A stretch of DNA of 64,000 nt, from the NCBI RefSeq assembly GCF_001550065.1, contig NZ_LRUB01000032.1:7501-71500 (forward strand), given 5' to 3'. Each line of letters opens with the position of its first letter. Within the stretch, counting starts at the first letter, position 1. Source of the DNA: Kordiimonas lipolytica (lineage in GTDB: Bacteria > Pseudomonadota > Alphaproteobacteria > Sphingomonadales > Kordiimonadaceae). Shown in pieces: positions 19,265 to 29,898 of this stretch. The notes below the pieces were generated by a model that had not been told where the DNA came from, did not search any database, and saw nothing but the letters and a program-made list of their open reading frames with translations. The position numbers were made by a program, and so were the translations under genes.

Positions 19265-19460
19265 GCGAAATCATTACCAACAGTGATAAGAAATTAATTC
19301 AAAGGCAGACCAAGCCTGCCAGTCTTCCGACATCGAAATTCGACCTTTTTCGGAAATTATGTCTGCAGCGGTTGGTTCCCAAAGACCATGTCCGCTCTTT
19401 CCAAGACATCCTCACCCTAACGGGTCTTATTATGCATTCCAAGGGAAAAAGGCTGAGAAT

Positions 19461-20321
19461 TCAGCTTTTTTTGCCGTATAGCACGCGCTCAACACCGCCC
19501 AGGTCTTTGACCTTGCCGGTTCCGACCAGACCCGCAGCATCAAAAAGCGCCATCACGTCACCAGCTTGGTGAATGCCCACCTCCACCGCCAGTAGGCCGC
19601 CAGGCGCAAGAAATGCAGGTGCCTGATCCGCGATCAAACGATATGGGCCCAGACCATCTTCGCCGCCATCAAGCGCACTGCCTGGCTCATAAAGCCGGAC
19701 ATCGGCCATCAGGCCGGCCATATCCTTTGATGGAATATATGGCGGGTTGGAAACGATCACATCAAACTGTGCCTGCTTATCCAGGGGGGCAAACCAGCTG
19801 CCTTGAAAGAATTCGACCCGCTCCTGAAGGTCCAGCGATACAGCATTTTCTTTGGCCACCGACAGGGCTCCGGCGCTGATATCAACGGCAGTTCCAAGGG
19901 CGTCCCGCAATTCATGCAGGAGGCTCAGCAAAATACAGCCGGACCCTGTCCCCAAGTCGAGGACGCGCCGAACCGGCAGTCCGTCCATCTGCCTGAGGAC
20001 CGTTTCCACCAGGGTTTCAGTGTCCGGGCGTGGGATCAGGGTGTCAGGTGTCACCTTGAAGGGCAGGCTCCAGAACTCCTGCTCGCCGGTGATGTAGGCT
20101 ACCGGCTCACACGTCAGCCTTCTGCTCAGCAGCGCATCAAATTCTGACACCGCTTGCTGGGGGACGGCAGCTGTCAGCTTGCCGTAGAGCGCCATCCGTG
20201 GGCAGCCCAGCACATGAGCCATTAGGATTTCTGCGTCCAGACGGGCAGTCTCAATCCCGGCCAAGGCAAGCCTGACCTCAGCCGCCTTCAATTGACTTAG
20301 AAGGGTGTCCGCTACGCTCAA
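19461..20321 (-). CDS. prmC: protein-(glutamine-N5) methyltransferase, release factor specific
   Basis: 286 residues. An N-terminal helical bundle (~1-90) recognises the release factor. The Rossmann domain follows with motif [16 protein letters not shown] (~120-135) and the diagnostic NPPY at 192-195 ([11 protein letters not shown]), which positions the substrate Gln amide. The enzyme methylates the Gln of the GGQ loop in RF1 and RF2. Its start overlaps the prfA stop by four bases (ATGA), so the methylase is made with its own substrate. Gene order prfA-prmC-DUF4167 is standard for the class. Confidence 0.97.
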   Translation of the reverse strand: MSVADTLLSQLKAAEVRLALAGIETARLDAEILMAHVLGCPRMALYGKLTAAVPQQAVSEFDALLSRRLTCEPVAYITGEQEFWSLPFKVTPDTLIPRPDTETLVETVLRQMDGLPVRRVLDLGTGSGCILLSLLHELRDALGTAVDISAGALSVAKENAVSLDLQERVEFFQGSWFAPLDKQAQFDVIVSNPPYIPSKDMAGLMADVRLYEPGSALDGGEDGLGPYRLIADQAPAFLAPGGLLAVEVGIHQAGDVMALFDAAGLVGTGKVKDLGGVERVLYGKKS

Positions 20322-21397
20322 AAGCCTTCTTCCATAGCGGACAGTTTAGCTGCCTGATCTTCACTGATAAGGGCGTCGATGACTTCTTCAAGGCCTTCAC
20401 CCGCCAGAATCTGATCCAGCTTGTGAAGGGTCAAGCCGATACGGTGATCCGTCACTCGGCCCTGCGGGAAATTATAGGTACGAATGCGTTCAGACCGGTC
20501 ACCTGAACCAACCTGGCTCTTACGCGCCTCTGACCGCTCCGCTGCCAGCATCTCCCGCTCCCGGTCATAAAGCCGTGCCCGCAGCACCTGCATGGCCTTC
20601 TCCCGGTTCCGGTGCTGGGACTTCTCGCTTGATGTCACCACAATCCCGGTTGGCAGGTGGGTGATGCGCACGGCACTATCGGTGGTGTTTACGTGCTGGC
20701 CACCTGCGCCTGAAGATCGCATGGTATCAATCCGGATGTCTTCCGGGCGAATTTCGATGTCCACCTCTTCCGCTTCCGGCATTACCGCAACGGTGGCCGC
20801 GCTTGTGTGAATGCGGCCACCTGATTCGGTTGCCGGCACACGTTGCACCCGATGCACCCCGGATTCGAACTTCAGCTTCGCGAACACGCCCTTGCCGGAA
20901 ACGTTCGCCATCACTTCCTTGAAGCCACCAACGTCAGATGGGGAGCCAGAGATCATCTCCATCTTCCAGCCCTGGGTGGCTGCGTACTTTTCGTACATTT
21001 CATAAAGGTCGCCTGCGAACAGCGCCGCTTCATCACCGCCCGTGCCCGCTCGAATCTCAAGGATCGCCGACTTGTCATCCGCCGCATCTTTCGGCAGCAG
21101 CTGGATCGACAGGTCCCGGTCCATTTGGGGCAGCTTTTCCTTGAGCTCTTTAAGCTCTTCCTGCGCCAGTTCTCTCATCTCGGGATCGTCGCCTGACGCG
21201 ATCATCTCCTCAAGATCTTCAACCTCCTGGCGCGCGGCTTTGAGGGCATTCACTGCCTCAACCACGGGGCCAAGGTCGGCATACTCGCGGCTCAGCTTCA
21301 CGAACTCTTCGTTCGAAAACTCATCGGGTGTGCCAAGAGCATGACCCAGATAGTCATAGCGATCAGTTAGCAGTTCCAGGCGTTCATCGGAAATCAT
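20318..21397 (-). CDS. prfA: peptide chain release factor 1
   Basis: 359 residues from the preferred start ATG at 21397 ([10 protein letters not shown]), which follows AAGGAGAG; the frame stays open upstream to 21454 but that extension has no family support. The domain order is the N-terminal helical domain, the codon-recognition domain, the GGQ loop ([18 protein letters not shown]) that triggers peptidyl-tRNA hydrolysis, and the C-terminal helix. It reads UAA and UAG. It starts 11 bp after the hisS stop and overlaps prmC, so hisS-prfA-prmC is an operon. Confidence 0.97.
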   Translation of the reverse strand: MISDERLELLTDRYDYLGHALGTPDEFSNEEFVKLSREYADLGPVVEAVNALKAARQEVEDLEEMIASGDDPEMRELAQEELKELKEKLPQMDRDLSIQLLPKDAADDKSAILEIRAGTGGDEAALFAGDLYEMYEKYAATQGWKMEMISGSPSDVGGFKEVMANVSGKGVFAKLKFESGVHRVQRVPATESGGRIHTSAATVAVMPEAEEVDIEIRPEDIRIDTMRSSGAGGQHVNTTDSAVRITHLPTGIVVTSSEKSQHRNREKAMQVLRARLYDREREMLAAERSEARKSQVGSGDRSERIRTYNFPQGRVTDHRIGLTLHKLDQILAGEGLEEVIDALISEDQAAKLSAMEEGF

Positions 21398-21408
21398 GGC
21401 TTCTCTCC

Positions 21409-22647
21409 TTACGCCTTGATCGAGGCAACGAGGCCGCCAAACGGCACTTCCCATTGCTCGCCACTATCAAGCTCTTTCACCATCACATTACCGGCCTCCA
21501 GCTCATTGTCGCCAAGGATCACGGCAAAGCGCGCGTTGGCTTTATTGGCCCGGTTCAGGCGCTTCTTCATATTGCCACTGCGGTCTGCGAGAACAGTCAA
21601 TCCGGCTTCACGCATGTCTTCCGCGAGCGCAAAGGCCTTCAGTGTCGCAGCTTCGCCCATTGGCATGATCATAACCGGGCGAACCTCTCGGAGGTCCAAG
21701 TCAGACAGCATGGCAAGGCGTTCGATGCCACCTGCCCAGCCAACACCGGCCACGGCTGGACCACCGAGCTTCTCAATCAGGCCGTCATAGCGGCCACCGG
21801 CCAGAACCGTGCCCTGTGCGCCCAGCTCGGTGGTGACGAACTCAAAAGCCGTGTGGGTGTAATAATCAAGGCCGCGCACCAGGCGCTCGTCGTGCTCATA
21901 AGGCACGCCCACGGCTTCAAGGCCTGCCTTCACGCTTTCAAAGAAGGTGTGGGATGCCTCATTCAAGTGCGCCGACAGCAGCGGCGCGTCGGCCACGATC
22001 AGCTTGTCCCCTTCATCCTTGCTATCGAGGATACGGAGCGGGTTGGTTTCGAGCCTGCGCACACTGTCTTCCGACAGCTTGTCCCTGTGTGCTTCGAAAT
22101 AAGCCACCAGTGCCTCGCGGTAGGCTACCCTGCTTTCCACATCACCCAGTGTATTGAGGTGCAGGATAACCTTGTCACCAAGCCCAAGCTCGCGCAGCAG
22201 GCGCCAAGCCATGGCGATCTGCTCCACATCCGCTTCCGGGTTTTCGGGGCCCAGAAGCTCAGCATTGATCTGATGGAACTGGCGATAGCGGCCTTTCTGC
22301 GGGCGCTCGTACCGGAAAGCCGGTCCGTTGCTCATCAACCGGCACGGCAGGTTCTGCTGCATCCCGTTTGAGATAAAGGCGCGGCACACGCCGGCTGTGA
22401 ATTCCGGCCGCAGCGTGATCTCTTCACCGCCCCGGTCCTCGAAGGTGTACATCTCTTTCGAAACCACATCGGATGCTTCACCAAGCGGGCGGCGAAACAC
22501 ATCTGTGAATTCAAATATCGGGGTAGAGATTTCCTCGAAACCATATGAACCTGCCACACGGCGGAACGTTTCCACCACGGCATTCATCCGGCGGGCTTCA
22601 TCCCCATAGATATCGCGCGTGCCCCGCGCTGGTTGCAGTTTGGACAC
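21409..22647 (-). CDS. hisS: histidine-tRNA ligase
   Basis: 412 residues, class II synthetase. The N-terminus [20 protein letters not shown] is the family start. Motif 2 is seen as [20 protein letters not shown] and the His-specific block as [14 protein letters not shown]. Motif 3 region GIERLAML and a C-terminal anticodon-binding domain (~325-412) follow. It charges tRNA-His. The start lies 21 bp after the ispG stop, so it is probably in one transcript with ispG and prfA. Confidence 0.97.
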   Translation of the reverse strand: MSKLQPARGTRDIYGDEARRMNAVVETFRRVAGSYGFEEISTPIFEFTDVFRRPLGEASDVVSKEMYTFEDRGGEEITLRPEFTAGVCRAFISNGMQQNLPCRLMSNGPAFRYERPQKGRYRQFHQINAELLGPENPEADVEQIAMAWRLLRELGLGDKVILHLNTLGDVESRVAYREALVAYFEAHRDKLSEDSVRRLETNPLRILDSKDEGDKLIVADAPLLSAHLNEASHTFFESVKAGLEAVGVPYEHDERLVRGLDYYTHTAFEFVTTELGAQGTVLAGGRYDGLIEKLGGPAVAGVGWAGGIERLAMLSDLDLREVRPVMIMPMGEAATLKAFALAEDMREAGLTVLADRSGNMKKRLNRANKANARFAVILGDNELEAGNVMVKELDSGEQWEVPFGGLVASIKA

Positions 22648-22668
22648 GGGAAATTCCTTTTACGTCAG

Positions 22669-23784
22669 CTAATGAGTGTCTTGGGCTGCAGCGGCTTCAA
22701 GCTGAGCCGCCTTTTCTTCCACAAGATCAACAATATGATCGACAAGCTTGTCGTCAGTAATTTTATGATCGGTCACACCCGAGAGGTAAACCATATGGTT
22801 GCCCTGGCCACCGCCAGTGAGGCCGATGTCCGTCTCCCGCGCTTCACCAGGACCGTTCACCACGCAGCCGATGATCGACAGGCTCATGGGCGTATGGATG
22901 TGTGACAAGCGCTCTTCCAGCACCTCCACGGTCTTGATAACCGGGAAAGCCTGGCGCGCGCAGGACGGGCAGGAAACAATCCGCACACCACGGTGCCTGA
23001 GGCCAAGTGACTTGAGAATTTCAAAGCCCGCCTTCACTTCCTCGACCGGCTCAGCAGAGAGGGACACGCGGATGGTGTCACCAATACCGGCCCAAAGAAG
23101 CGAACCGATGCCGATAGCGGATTTGACCGTGCCGCCTCGAAGGCCACCGGCCTCCGTGATACCCAAATGCAGGGGGTAATCTGTCGCATCAGCAAGGCCT
23201 TGATAAGCCGCGACGGCCAGGAACACATCAGACGCCTTCACGCTGATCTTGAAGTCATGAAAATCATTGTCTTCAAGAATGCGGGCATGCTCCAGCGCGC
23301 TTTCAACCAATGCCTCGGGGCAAGGTTCGCCGTATTTTTCCAGGAGATGCTTTTCCAAGGACCCGGCATTCACGCCAATACGCATGGAGCAGCCGTTGGC
23401 TTTCGCGGCGCGGATTACTTCCCGAACCCGATCAGCAGACCCAATATTGCCCGGGTTGATCCTGAGGCACGCTGCGCCAGCGTCGGCTGCTTCAAGCGCC
23501 CGCTTATAATGGAAGTGGATATCCGCCACGATCGGCACATTGGCCTCGCGGCAAATCGTCGGCATCGCCGCTGTTGAGTCTTCGTCCGGGCAGGAAACCC
23601 GCACGATATCGACGCCGGCCTCTTCCGCCGTACGGATCTGGTTGATTGTCGCGCACGGATCAGACGTCAGGGTATTGGTCATGGTTTGCACCGTGATCGG
23701 CGCGTCGCCCCCAACAGGAACATTCCCGACCATGATCTGGCGGGATTTCCGGCGATAAATATCTCTCCAGGGGCGTACACTCAT
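22669..23784 (-). CDS. ispG: 4-hydroxy-3-methylbut-2-enyl-diphosphate synthase (flavodoxin/ferredoxin)
   Basis: 371 residues. TIM-barrel N-terminal part ([33 protein letters not shown]) and C-terminal iron-sulfur part with the cluster cysteines in VSCPSCARQ and the [10 protein letters not shown] motif. It makes HMBPP in the MEP isoprenoid pathway. The Cys/Glu cluster ligands appear intact. The bacterial short form, without the plant-type insert. Followed closely by hisS on the same strand. Confidence 0.97.
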   Translation of the reverse strand: MSVRPWRDIYRRKSRQIMVGNVPVGGDAPITVQTMTNTLTSDPCATINQIRTAEEAGVDIVRVSCPDEDSTAAMPTICREANVPIVADIHFHYKRALEAADAGAACLRINPGNIGSADRVREVIRAAKANGCSMRIGVNAGSLEKHLLEKYGEPCPEALVESALEHARILEDNDFHDFKISVKASDVFLAVAAYQGLADATDYPLHLGITEAGGLRGGTVKSAIGIGSLLWAGIGDTIRVSLSAEPVEEVKAGFEILKSLGLRHRGVRIVSCPSCARQAFPVIKTVEVLEERLSHIHTPMSLSIIGCVVNGPGEARETDIGLTGGGQGNHMVYLSGVTDHKITDDKLVDHIVDLVEEKAAQLEAAAAQDTH

Positions 23785-23887
23785 GACGGCCTATTACCTT
23801 CTAACTCCAAGCGTGTTTGTTGGCGTTATACATGAGGAAGCGCCTCGCTGAAAGCAAGGAAATTCGCGAAATAAAGGAATGATAAAG

Positions 23888-24805
23888 TTAGCGCGATCCA
23901 GCACCTGAAGAGCTGATAGAAGATAGCAAGCGGTCTTGGTCAAGACGAACGCCTTCAATCACTTCTCCGCGACTGCCTAGCGCAACCATCTGCTGATCCC
24001 CGAGCGTCAATGTCACGCCACCGGCATTTGTGGTAGACAGAAGCGCGGCCCCTTCAATCTGCGGACGGTAACTCTGGCCCTCTCGCAGAACGCCAGACCA
24101 GATTTCAGTACCGTCTGTATTCTCAAGGCGTACCCAGGAATCTTCGCTGGCCTGCAATGTGAAATCAGCCTGGCCCGGTGTTGCTGGCCCGGCCTGGTCC
24201 GCAATCGCTGCCGGCGAGAACAGAGAAGCAGGGCGCGCAAACAGTTTTTCACGGTCTGATGACACTGTTTCCAGCTGAACCACCTCTTCGACAACTGCGG
24301 CGTCAGCGTTCAGGACCTCTGTCTCCTTTGTGAGAGACGGTAAAGAGGCCTGCACAGCCTGCAACTGCGCCACATCTGTATTGCGGTCAATAATGTCGCT
24401 GTCAGCGGTCAGGCTAAAAGGTACGATACTGCTGCCGAACATGGCCCAGCAAAGGGAGACACCCACAACGCCAGCGAGCGGCGATAGCCAGCCAGGAAGG
24501 CGGCGACGAGGCTGCGCGAGCGCGTTATCCACCGGCAAAGCCAGCGGTTCGTCTTCTGCGCCATATTCTTCTTTGAACTGAGCAACAATGGCTTTTGCGT
24601 CTTGCTTTAGTGCCATGGCATAAGCGCGCACAAAACCAACTGCGAAAGTTTTTTCAGGCAGCTCGCTATAGTCGTCCGCTTCAATGGCGACCAGATAGCT
24701 GCTCCTGACACAAATATCTTTGGCGATGGACTCAATACTCAGGCCACGCTCATCACGCGCGTCCTGCAACAGTTTACCAACTGTTTTTACTTCCTGGTTC
24801 ATCAC
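23888..24805 (-). CDS. RodZ-like helix-turn-helix membrane protein (DUF4115)
   Basis: 305 residues. An N-terminal Xre-type HTH (~8-75: VGKLLQDARDERGLSIESIAKDICVRSSYLVAIE) is followed by a linker, one transmembrane helix (~105-130) and a periplasmic part ending in a DUF4115-type beta domain (FTLQASEDSWVRLEN...GQSYRPQ...GVTLTLGDQ). This is the architecture of RodZ, which links MreB to the cell-wall elongation machine. The position directly before ispG is also that of rodZ homologues in many proteobacteria. I keep the symbol open because the HTH of RodZ diverges and no experiment supports this copy. Confidence 0.85.
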   Translation of the reverse strand: MMNQEVKTVGKLLQDARDERGLSIESIAKDICVRSSYLVAIEADDYSELPEKTFAVGFVRAYAMALKQDAKAIVAQFKEEYGAEDEPLALPVDNALAQPRRRLPGWLSPLAGVVGVSLCWAMFGSSIVPFSLTADSDIIDRNTDVAQLQAVQASLPSLTKETEVLNADAAVVEEVVQLETVSSDREKLFARPASLFSPAAIADQAGPATPGQADFTLQASEDSWVRLENTDGTEIWSGVLREGQSYRPQIEGAALLSTTNAGGVTLTLGDQQMVALGSRGEVIEGVRLDQDRLLSSISSSGAGSR

Positions 24806-25117
24806 AAAAACCGTCCCCTGCCTTGCCTTTGCTGGATTTTTCCAGTCTGGACAGACAGTAACCTGCTATTACAGCGTTATCCCATCATGAGACCGTCCGG
24901 CTTAACCCTAGGCCTCTCGAGCACCACATTTCTGCATCCAAAGTGCACCCCGCTATCGTGCGAGCAGCTTGTGGTTGCGGTCCGTGGTATTTTTCTACGG
25001 TTTCTATTGGACCACACATTAGTCAAAAAACATTTAACGCCCCGAGTCAAATAGATTCAATTTTTATGGGAAATTATTCCCCTCCTGACAGCAAACATTT
25101 GCTGCTTCAAGAGAATT
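24806..25117. other. 312-bp intergenic region between ptsP and the RodZ-like gene
   Basis: No gene. On the minus strand, the region after the ptsP stop has a short stem GCAGCAAA/TTTGCTG(T) (~25092-25108) without a U tract and then an A/T-rich patch (25020-25080) that could be the promoter of the RodZ-like gene's operon. Nothing else was recognised. Confidence 0.4.
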
Positions 25118-27379
25118 TCAGAGTTTGATGTTGTGATCCTGGGCAAAAGCCAGGAGTGAGTCGCGAATCGAATGTTCCGGCGACGTGATGTTTGAAAGCA
25201 TGAAATCGCGCAACTGCTTCAGGTTGACTGACCGGATCATGCGCTTCACTGGCCCCACAGATGTAGGCGAAATGGAAATGCGACGAAGGCCCAGCGCCAC
25301 CAGTGCCATGGCCTCGATGGGGCGCCCACCCATTTCACCACACAGCGTTACAGGAACATCTGCGTTATCGCACGCCTTGATCACCATATGGAGGAAAGCA
25401 AGAACAGGCGGTGCCAGTAGGTCATACCGGTTGGCAAGCTTCGGATTGCCGCGGTCGCAGGCAAAGAAAAACTGCATCAGGTCATTGGTCCCGATCGACA
25501 GGAAGTCGATCTCCTTAAGCAGAATATCGAGCTGCCACGACAAGGACGGCACCTCAAGCATGCAGCCCACCTTCACAGCCGTTGGCGCCTCACGGCCATG
25601 CTTGGCCAGACGGTCAATTTCCTTTTGCAGGATCGCCTTGCAGCGCCTGAGTTCGGCGACTTCCGCAATCATGGGAAACATGACGTGAAGTGTCTTTCCC
25701 GGCGACGCATAGAGAAGTGCCCGCAACTGATATCTCAGGAGCGCAGGGCGGTCGAGCGCGATGCGAATTGCGCGCCAACCCATGGCCGGGTTCTCTTCTT
25801 CTTCGCGTGGCAGAAAAGGGGCAGGCTTGTCGCCGCCGATATCCAGGGTGCGGAACACCACTGGTCGGTCGCCTGCAGCTTCAAGCGCGGCTTTATAGAT
25901 CTTCGTTTGCTCATCCACGCGGGGCAACGCCGGTGAAACCATGAACTGGAATTCCGTCCGGAACAGGCCGATGCCTTCGGCACCGGTCGTATCAAGGCTG
26001 GGCAGGTCCACCAACAGACCCGCGTTCATGAAAAGCGTGACCCGCTGGCCATCCACCGTTTCCGCAGGCAGCTCGCGTTCGGCTGCATATTCGGCATAAA
26101 GCTTTTCCTGAAGCTCAAGCGTCGCCTTATAGCTTTCAACCACATCATCGGCCGGGCGAATGTAGACATGCTCGCTGCCTGTATCGACGATCACCTGTTC
26201 GCCGGGCTCAACATGTGTCAACAGGCCCTTGACCCGCCCCAGAACAGGAATGCCCATCGCACGAGCAATGATGGTCACATGGGACGTCGCCGATCCTTCC
26301 TCAAGCACAATGGCTTTCAGAAAATCGCGGTCATAATCCATCAACTCTGCCGGGCCGATCGTGCGGGCAATCAACGCCGAATCCTCTGTCAGCTTTATCC
26401 GGTAATCGGTGGTGTCGCCCTGGATGATCCGGATAAGACGCGTGGCGAGGTCTTCAAAATCTGAAATCCGTTCCTTCAGGTACGGATCACGGATCTTGCT
26501 CATACGGGCGCGGTTTTCCTGCTGAACCCGGTCGACCGCAGCCTCGGCGGTCAGGCCCGACAGCACAGCATCACGCATCTTGTCCTGCCAACCCTGGTCG
26601 TAGGCGAACATGCGGTAGGTCTCGAGCACTTCGCGGTGTTCGCCGCCATGGGCAAGGTCTGGATGCTCTATAAGCTCTTCAAGGCGAAGCCTAAGTTCGG
26701 CGATCGCCTCTTCCAGACGCAGTTTTTCGGCATCAACGTCTTCCGCGACCGTGCGAGTGATATGAATTTGCGGCTGGTGAAACACGGCCACACCGGCGCC
26801 TACACCACCCGCGAGAGACATGCCGTCAAGCGTGACAGGCTGGCCCGTCGTGGTACTGTCTTCCGACAGCTCTTCCTTGTCCACCAGGGTGCCAGAGCCC
26901 ACAAGCTCAGCGATCACCATCGAGATGGTCTGAAGCGCTTCCACTTCCTCTGGCTTATAACGGCGCGGGGCCACATTCTGCACAACCAGAACACCCACCA
27001 CCTTGCCGGTCCTCAGGATCGGTACGCCAAGGAAGCTGTGATAGATGTCTTCGCCTGTTTCAGGGCGGTAAACGAATCGGGGATGCTGCGGTGCTTCAGA
27101 AAGGTTCAGCGGCAGGCCACGTTCGGCCACAAGACCCACAAGGCCTTCACCGAAGCGCAGGCGCGTCTGGTGCACAGCCTCTTCCTTCAGGCCTTCTGTC
27201 GCGAAAAGTTCCAGGATGCCGCCTGCCCTAGCCAGATAGATTGAGCAAACTTCGGCAACCATATTCTGCGCGATAACACGGACCACGCGGTCGAGCCGGT
27301 CCTGCGGCTGGCCACTGCCAGCCATAACGCTATGGAGCCGCCGAAGCAGCAATCTTGGCTGACTTACGTGGTCAGGCAA
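25118..27379 (-). CDS. ptsP: phosphoenolpyruvate-protein phosphotransferase, nitrogen-PTS enzyme I
   Basis: 753 residues, longer than sugar-PTS enzyme I (~575) because of an N-terminal GAF sensor domain (~20-160), the mark of EI-Ntr. The swivel phospho-His block reads GSATSHVTIIARAMGIPVLG; the C-terminal PEP barrel shows LFRTEFQFM, FRTLDIGGDKPAPFL, FLSIGTNDLMQF and VTLCGEMGG with the catalytic Cys. It passes phosphate from PEP to NPr and then EIIA-Ntr, which signals nitrogen and potassium state; the GAF domain may sense glutamine. Downstream of lysC and the flavoprotein gene on the same strand, an arrangement common in the class. Confidence 0.95.
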   Translation of the reverse strand: MPDHVSQPRLLLRRLHSVMAGSGQPQDRLDRVVRVIAQNMVAEVCSIYLARAGGILELFATEGLKEEAVHQTRLRFGEGLVGLVAERGLPLNLSEAPQHPRFVYRPETGEDIYHSFLGVPILRTGKVVGVLVVQNVAPRRYKPEEVEALQTISMVIAELVGSGTLVDKEELSEDSTTTGQPVTLDGMSLAGGVGAGVAVFHQPQIHITRTVAEDVDAEKLRLEEAIAELRLRLEELIEHPDLAHGGEHREVLETYRMFAYDQGWQDKMRDAVLSGLTAEAAVDRVQQENRARMSKIRDPYLKERISDFEDLATRLIRIIQGDTTDYRIKLTEDSALIARTIGPAELMDYDRDFLKAIVLEEGSATSHVTIIARAMGIPVLGRVKGLLTHVEPGEQVIVDTGSEHVYIRPADDVVESYKATLELQEKLYAEYAAERELPAETVDGQRVTLFMNAGLLVDLPSLDTTGAEGIGLFRTEFQFMVSPALPRVDEQTKIYKAALEAAGDRPVVFRTLDIGGDKPAPFLPREEEENPAMGWRAIRIALDRPALLRYQLRALLYASPGKTLHVMFPMIAEVAELRRCKAILQKEIDRLAKHGREAPTAVKVGCMLEVPSLSWQLDILLKEIDFLSIGTNDLMQFFFACDRGNPKLANRYDLLAPPVLAFLHMVIKACDNADVPVTLCGEMGGRPIEAMALVALGLRRISISPTSVGPVKRMIRSVNLKQLRDFMLSNITSPEHSIRDSLLAFAQDHNIKL

Positions 27380-27444
27380 GGCATTCCCCCTCTTGCTTGT
27401 ACCGGCCGATGAGCCGGCGTGCGGCGGAAACCGCGATCCACCTG

Positions 27445-28461
27445 TTAGCCTCGGGCATCCAGGTGGGCTATTGCTTGGTCTACAAGCTCCCGAATGATAT
27501 CGGCGGTCGGCTCAATCTTTTTGACCATGCCGACGCTTTGACCAGCCATAACAGAGCCGGTTTCGACGTCGCCGTCAACCACCGCGCGGCGCAGGGCACC
27601 ACCCCAGAAGTGTTCAATCATCATCTGGCCTTCGTCCTGGGCAATTTCACCGGCCCGGAATTTGGCGACAACTTCCTGCTGGGTCTTCATGAAATCTTCT
27701 GTGCCCTGATTCTTGAGCGCACGCACAGGAATTACAGGGAAACGGCTATCGATCTGCGTGCTCGCCACAGCGTCTCGGGCACTCGCGCGAACAAAAGCCT
27801 TCTTGAAGTTTTCATGAGCCACACATTCTTCTGCAACCACAAACCTGGTTCCTAACTGGGCACCTGACGCACCCATTTCAAGGTAGGAAGCCATCACTTC
27901 ACCGCGGCCGATACCCCCCGCCACGAAAACAGGCACGTCTGTGATCACCGGCAGGATTTCCTGCGCGAGGACACTTGTGGACACAGGCCCGATATGGCCG
28001 CCAGCTTCAGCGCCTTCGATAATGATCGCATCAACGCCAGACCGCACCAGCTTCTTGGCCAGCGCCGCCGTTGGCGCAAAACACATCAGCTTGGCCCCGA
28101 AACCCTTGATTTTGGCAATCGAAGCGCCACTTGGCAGGCCGCCCGCGAGTACCACATGGCTGACCTTCTGCTCGGCACAGACATCGATAAGGGCATCAAG
28201 GTCGGGGTGCAGCGTGATCAGGTTAACCCCGAAAGGCTTGTCGGTCAGCTTGCGAGTTGCGGCGATCTCAGCAGCCAGAAGGTCTGGCCCCATTCCGCCA
28301 CAAGCGATGACACCGAAGCCACCTGCGTTAGAGATGGCGGATACCAGGTTCCGTTCGGAGACCCAGGTCATTGCACCGCCAAGGATGGCATATTCACTGC
28401 CTAAAAATTCCTTGCCGCGCTGCCAGTGTCTTTCCAGGCGCGCCAGACCAATTTCACTCAT
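27445..28461 (-). CDS. nitronate monooxygenase / FabK-like flavoprotein
   Basis: 338 residues, a TIM-barrel FMN enzyme of the nitronate monooxygenase (2-nitropropane dioxygenase) / FabK family. Visible blocks: AGGFGVIACGGM near the N-terminus, IEGAEAGGHIGP with the His used as catalytic base in NMO, and VAGGIGRGEVMASYLEMGASGAQLGTRFV for phosphate binding. It may detoxify nitronates or reduce enoyl-ACP; sequence alone cannot decide. It lies 26 bp after lysC and 65 bp before ptsP on the same strand. Confidence 0.87.
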   Translation of the reverse strand: MSEIGLARLERHWQRGKEFLGSEYAILGGAMTWVSERNLVSAISNAGGFGVIACGGMGPDLLAAEIAATRKLTDKPFGVNLITLHPDLDALIDVCAEQKVSHVVLAGGLPSGASIAKIKGFGAKLMCFAPTAALAKKLVRSGVDAIIIEGAEAGGHIGPVSTSVLAQEILPVITDVPVFVAGGIGRGEVMASYLEMGASGAQLGTRFVVAEECVAHENFKKAFVRASARDAVASTQIDSRFPVIPVRALKNQGTEDFMKTQQEVVAKFRAGEIAQDEGQMMIEHFWGGALRRAVVDGDVETGSVMAGQSVGMVKKIEPTADIIRELVDQAIAHLDARG

Positions 28462-28487
28462 AAAAATACCCTCAAACTCTACGCAGA

Positions 28488-29717
28488 TTATGCGTCAGTC
28501 GGGGCATCCAAACCATAGGCCGTATGAAGCGCCCGAACTGCAAGCTCTGTATATTCCGCGTCGATAATTACACTAACTTTAATTTCAGACGTAGAGATAA
28601 CTTGGATATTGATACCCTTTTCTGCGAGCGTATCAAACATTTTGCTTGCGACACCTGCGTGACTACGCATGCCGACACCCACAACAGACACCTTTACAAC
28701 GTCGCCGGTGTAGACGAGGTCGCGGTATTTGAGCTCATCCTTGCGGTCTTGGAGAATCTTAACCGCTTTCCTCAAGTCATCCTCAGGCACCGTGAAGGTC
28801 ACGTCAGTGGACGTGCCGTCTTCGGACGCGCTTTGCACGATCATGTCGACGTTGATATTTTCCTCGGCAAGCGGCGCGAACAGGTGCGATACCTGACCAG
28901 GCCGGTCTTCAAGGCCAACAACGGTAATTTTTGCTTCGCCGCGGGAATATGCGATCCCGCTTACTACTTCCTGTTCCACGATTTCGTCCTCACCAACTAC
29001 AAGTGTTCCGGGCAGGTCTTCAAAAGATGACAGAACCTGAGTGCGCACGCCGTGCGTCATGGCCATGGCAACAGACCGGGTCTGCAGCACCTTGGCCCCC
29101 AGGGATGCCATCTCGAGCATCTCTTCATAAGTAATTTTATCAAGCTTGCGCGCCTTTGGCACGATACGAGGGTCTGTGGTGTAGACACCGTCCACATCCG
29201 TGTAAATATCGCACTGGTCCGCCTTCAGGGCAGCAGCAAGCGCCACCGCTGACGTATCCGACCCACCCCGACCAAGCGTGGTGATGCGGCCGTCGTCAGC
29301 AATACCCTGGAAGCCTGCCACAACGGCCACACGGCCACCCTTCAGGCATTCCTCAAGCTTTTCGGTCTCAATAGATTCGATTCGGGCCGCACCATGGACG
29401 TCGTTGGTGTGGATCGGCACCTGCCAGCCCAGGAAAGAGCGCGCAGGCACTTCCATTTCCTGAAGGCAGATAGACAGGAGCCCGATGGTAATCTGCTCGC
29501 CAGCTGCTACGACAGTGTCATATTCGCGGGCATCATGCATGGGTGCGGCCGCGCGGCAGAAATCCACCAGTTGGTTTGTAGTGCCCGACATGGCGGAAAC
29601 AACGACAACCACTTCATGGCCTTCGTCCACGGCTTTCTTGACCCGGTTTGCTACGTTGCGAATGCGGTCAACGTCGCCAACAGAAGTCCCACCAAACTTT
29701 TTTACTATCCGTGCCAT
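28488..29717 (-). CDS. lysC: aspartate kinase
   Basis: 409 residues. Kinase domain starts with VKKFGGTSVGDVDRI (nucleotide/aspartate site) and has ITTLGRGGSDTSAVALAAAL and DVDGVYTTDPRIVPKA. Two ACT domains (~265-409: ITVVGLEDRPGQVSHLF and KVSVVGVGMRSHAGVASKMF) bind lysine/threonine for feedback control. It makes aspartyl phosphate for Lys, Thr, Met and diaminopimelate synthesis. Alphaproteobacterial monofunctional type. Divergent from ubiG. ATG at 29717. Confidence 0.97.
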   Translation of the reverse strand: MARIVKKFGGTSVGDVDRIRNVANRVKKAVDEGHEVVVVVSAMSGTTNQLVDFCRAAAPMHDAREYDTVVAAGEQITIGLLSICLQEMEVPARSFLGWQVPIHTNDVHGAARIESIETEKLEECLKGGRVAVVAGFQGIADDGRITTLGRGGSDTSAVALAAALKADQCDIYTDVDGVYTTDPRIVPKARKLDKITYEEMLEMASLGAKVLQTRSVAMAMTHGVRTQVLSSFEDLPGTLVVGEDEIVEQEVVSGIAYSRGEAKITVVGLEDRPGQVSHLFAPLAEENINVDMIVQSASEDGTSTDVTFTVPEDDLRKAVKILQDRKDELKYRDLVYTGDVVKVSVVGVGMRSHAGVASKMFDTLAEKGINIQVISTSEIKVSVIIDAEYTELAVRALHTAYGLDAPTDA

Positions 29718-29833
29718 CTGAATTTCCGGTTCCTATCGCAAACAATCCTGTTTCCGGCAATTTGACGCATGCACTTGACCCGATGGGCACAAAGGTGCGT
29801 ATTGAGAAACAGCGCGATATTGTTTAAAGGCTG

Positions 29834-29851
29834 GCTTGCATGCGTGCAAGC
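29834..29851. other. perfect hairpin in the lysC-ubiG divergent region
   Basis: GCTTGCA-TGCG-TGCAAGC, a 7-bp stem with a 4-base loop, about 50 bp upstream of the ubiG start. Could be an operator or a leader structure; no cognate factor is recognised. Confidence 0.3.
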
Positions 29852-29898
29852 GCTCAGTCTTTGGGTCGCGCGGGAAAAGCTTGCTTGGAACAAAAGAT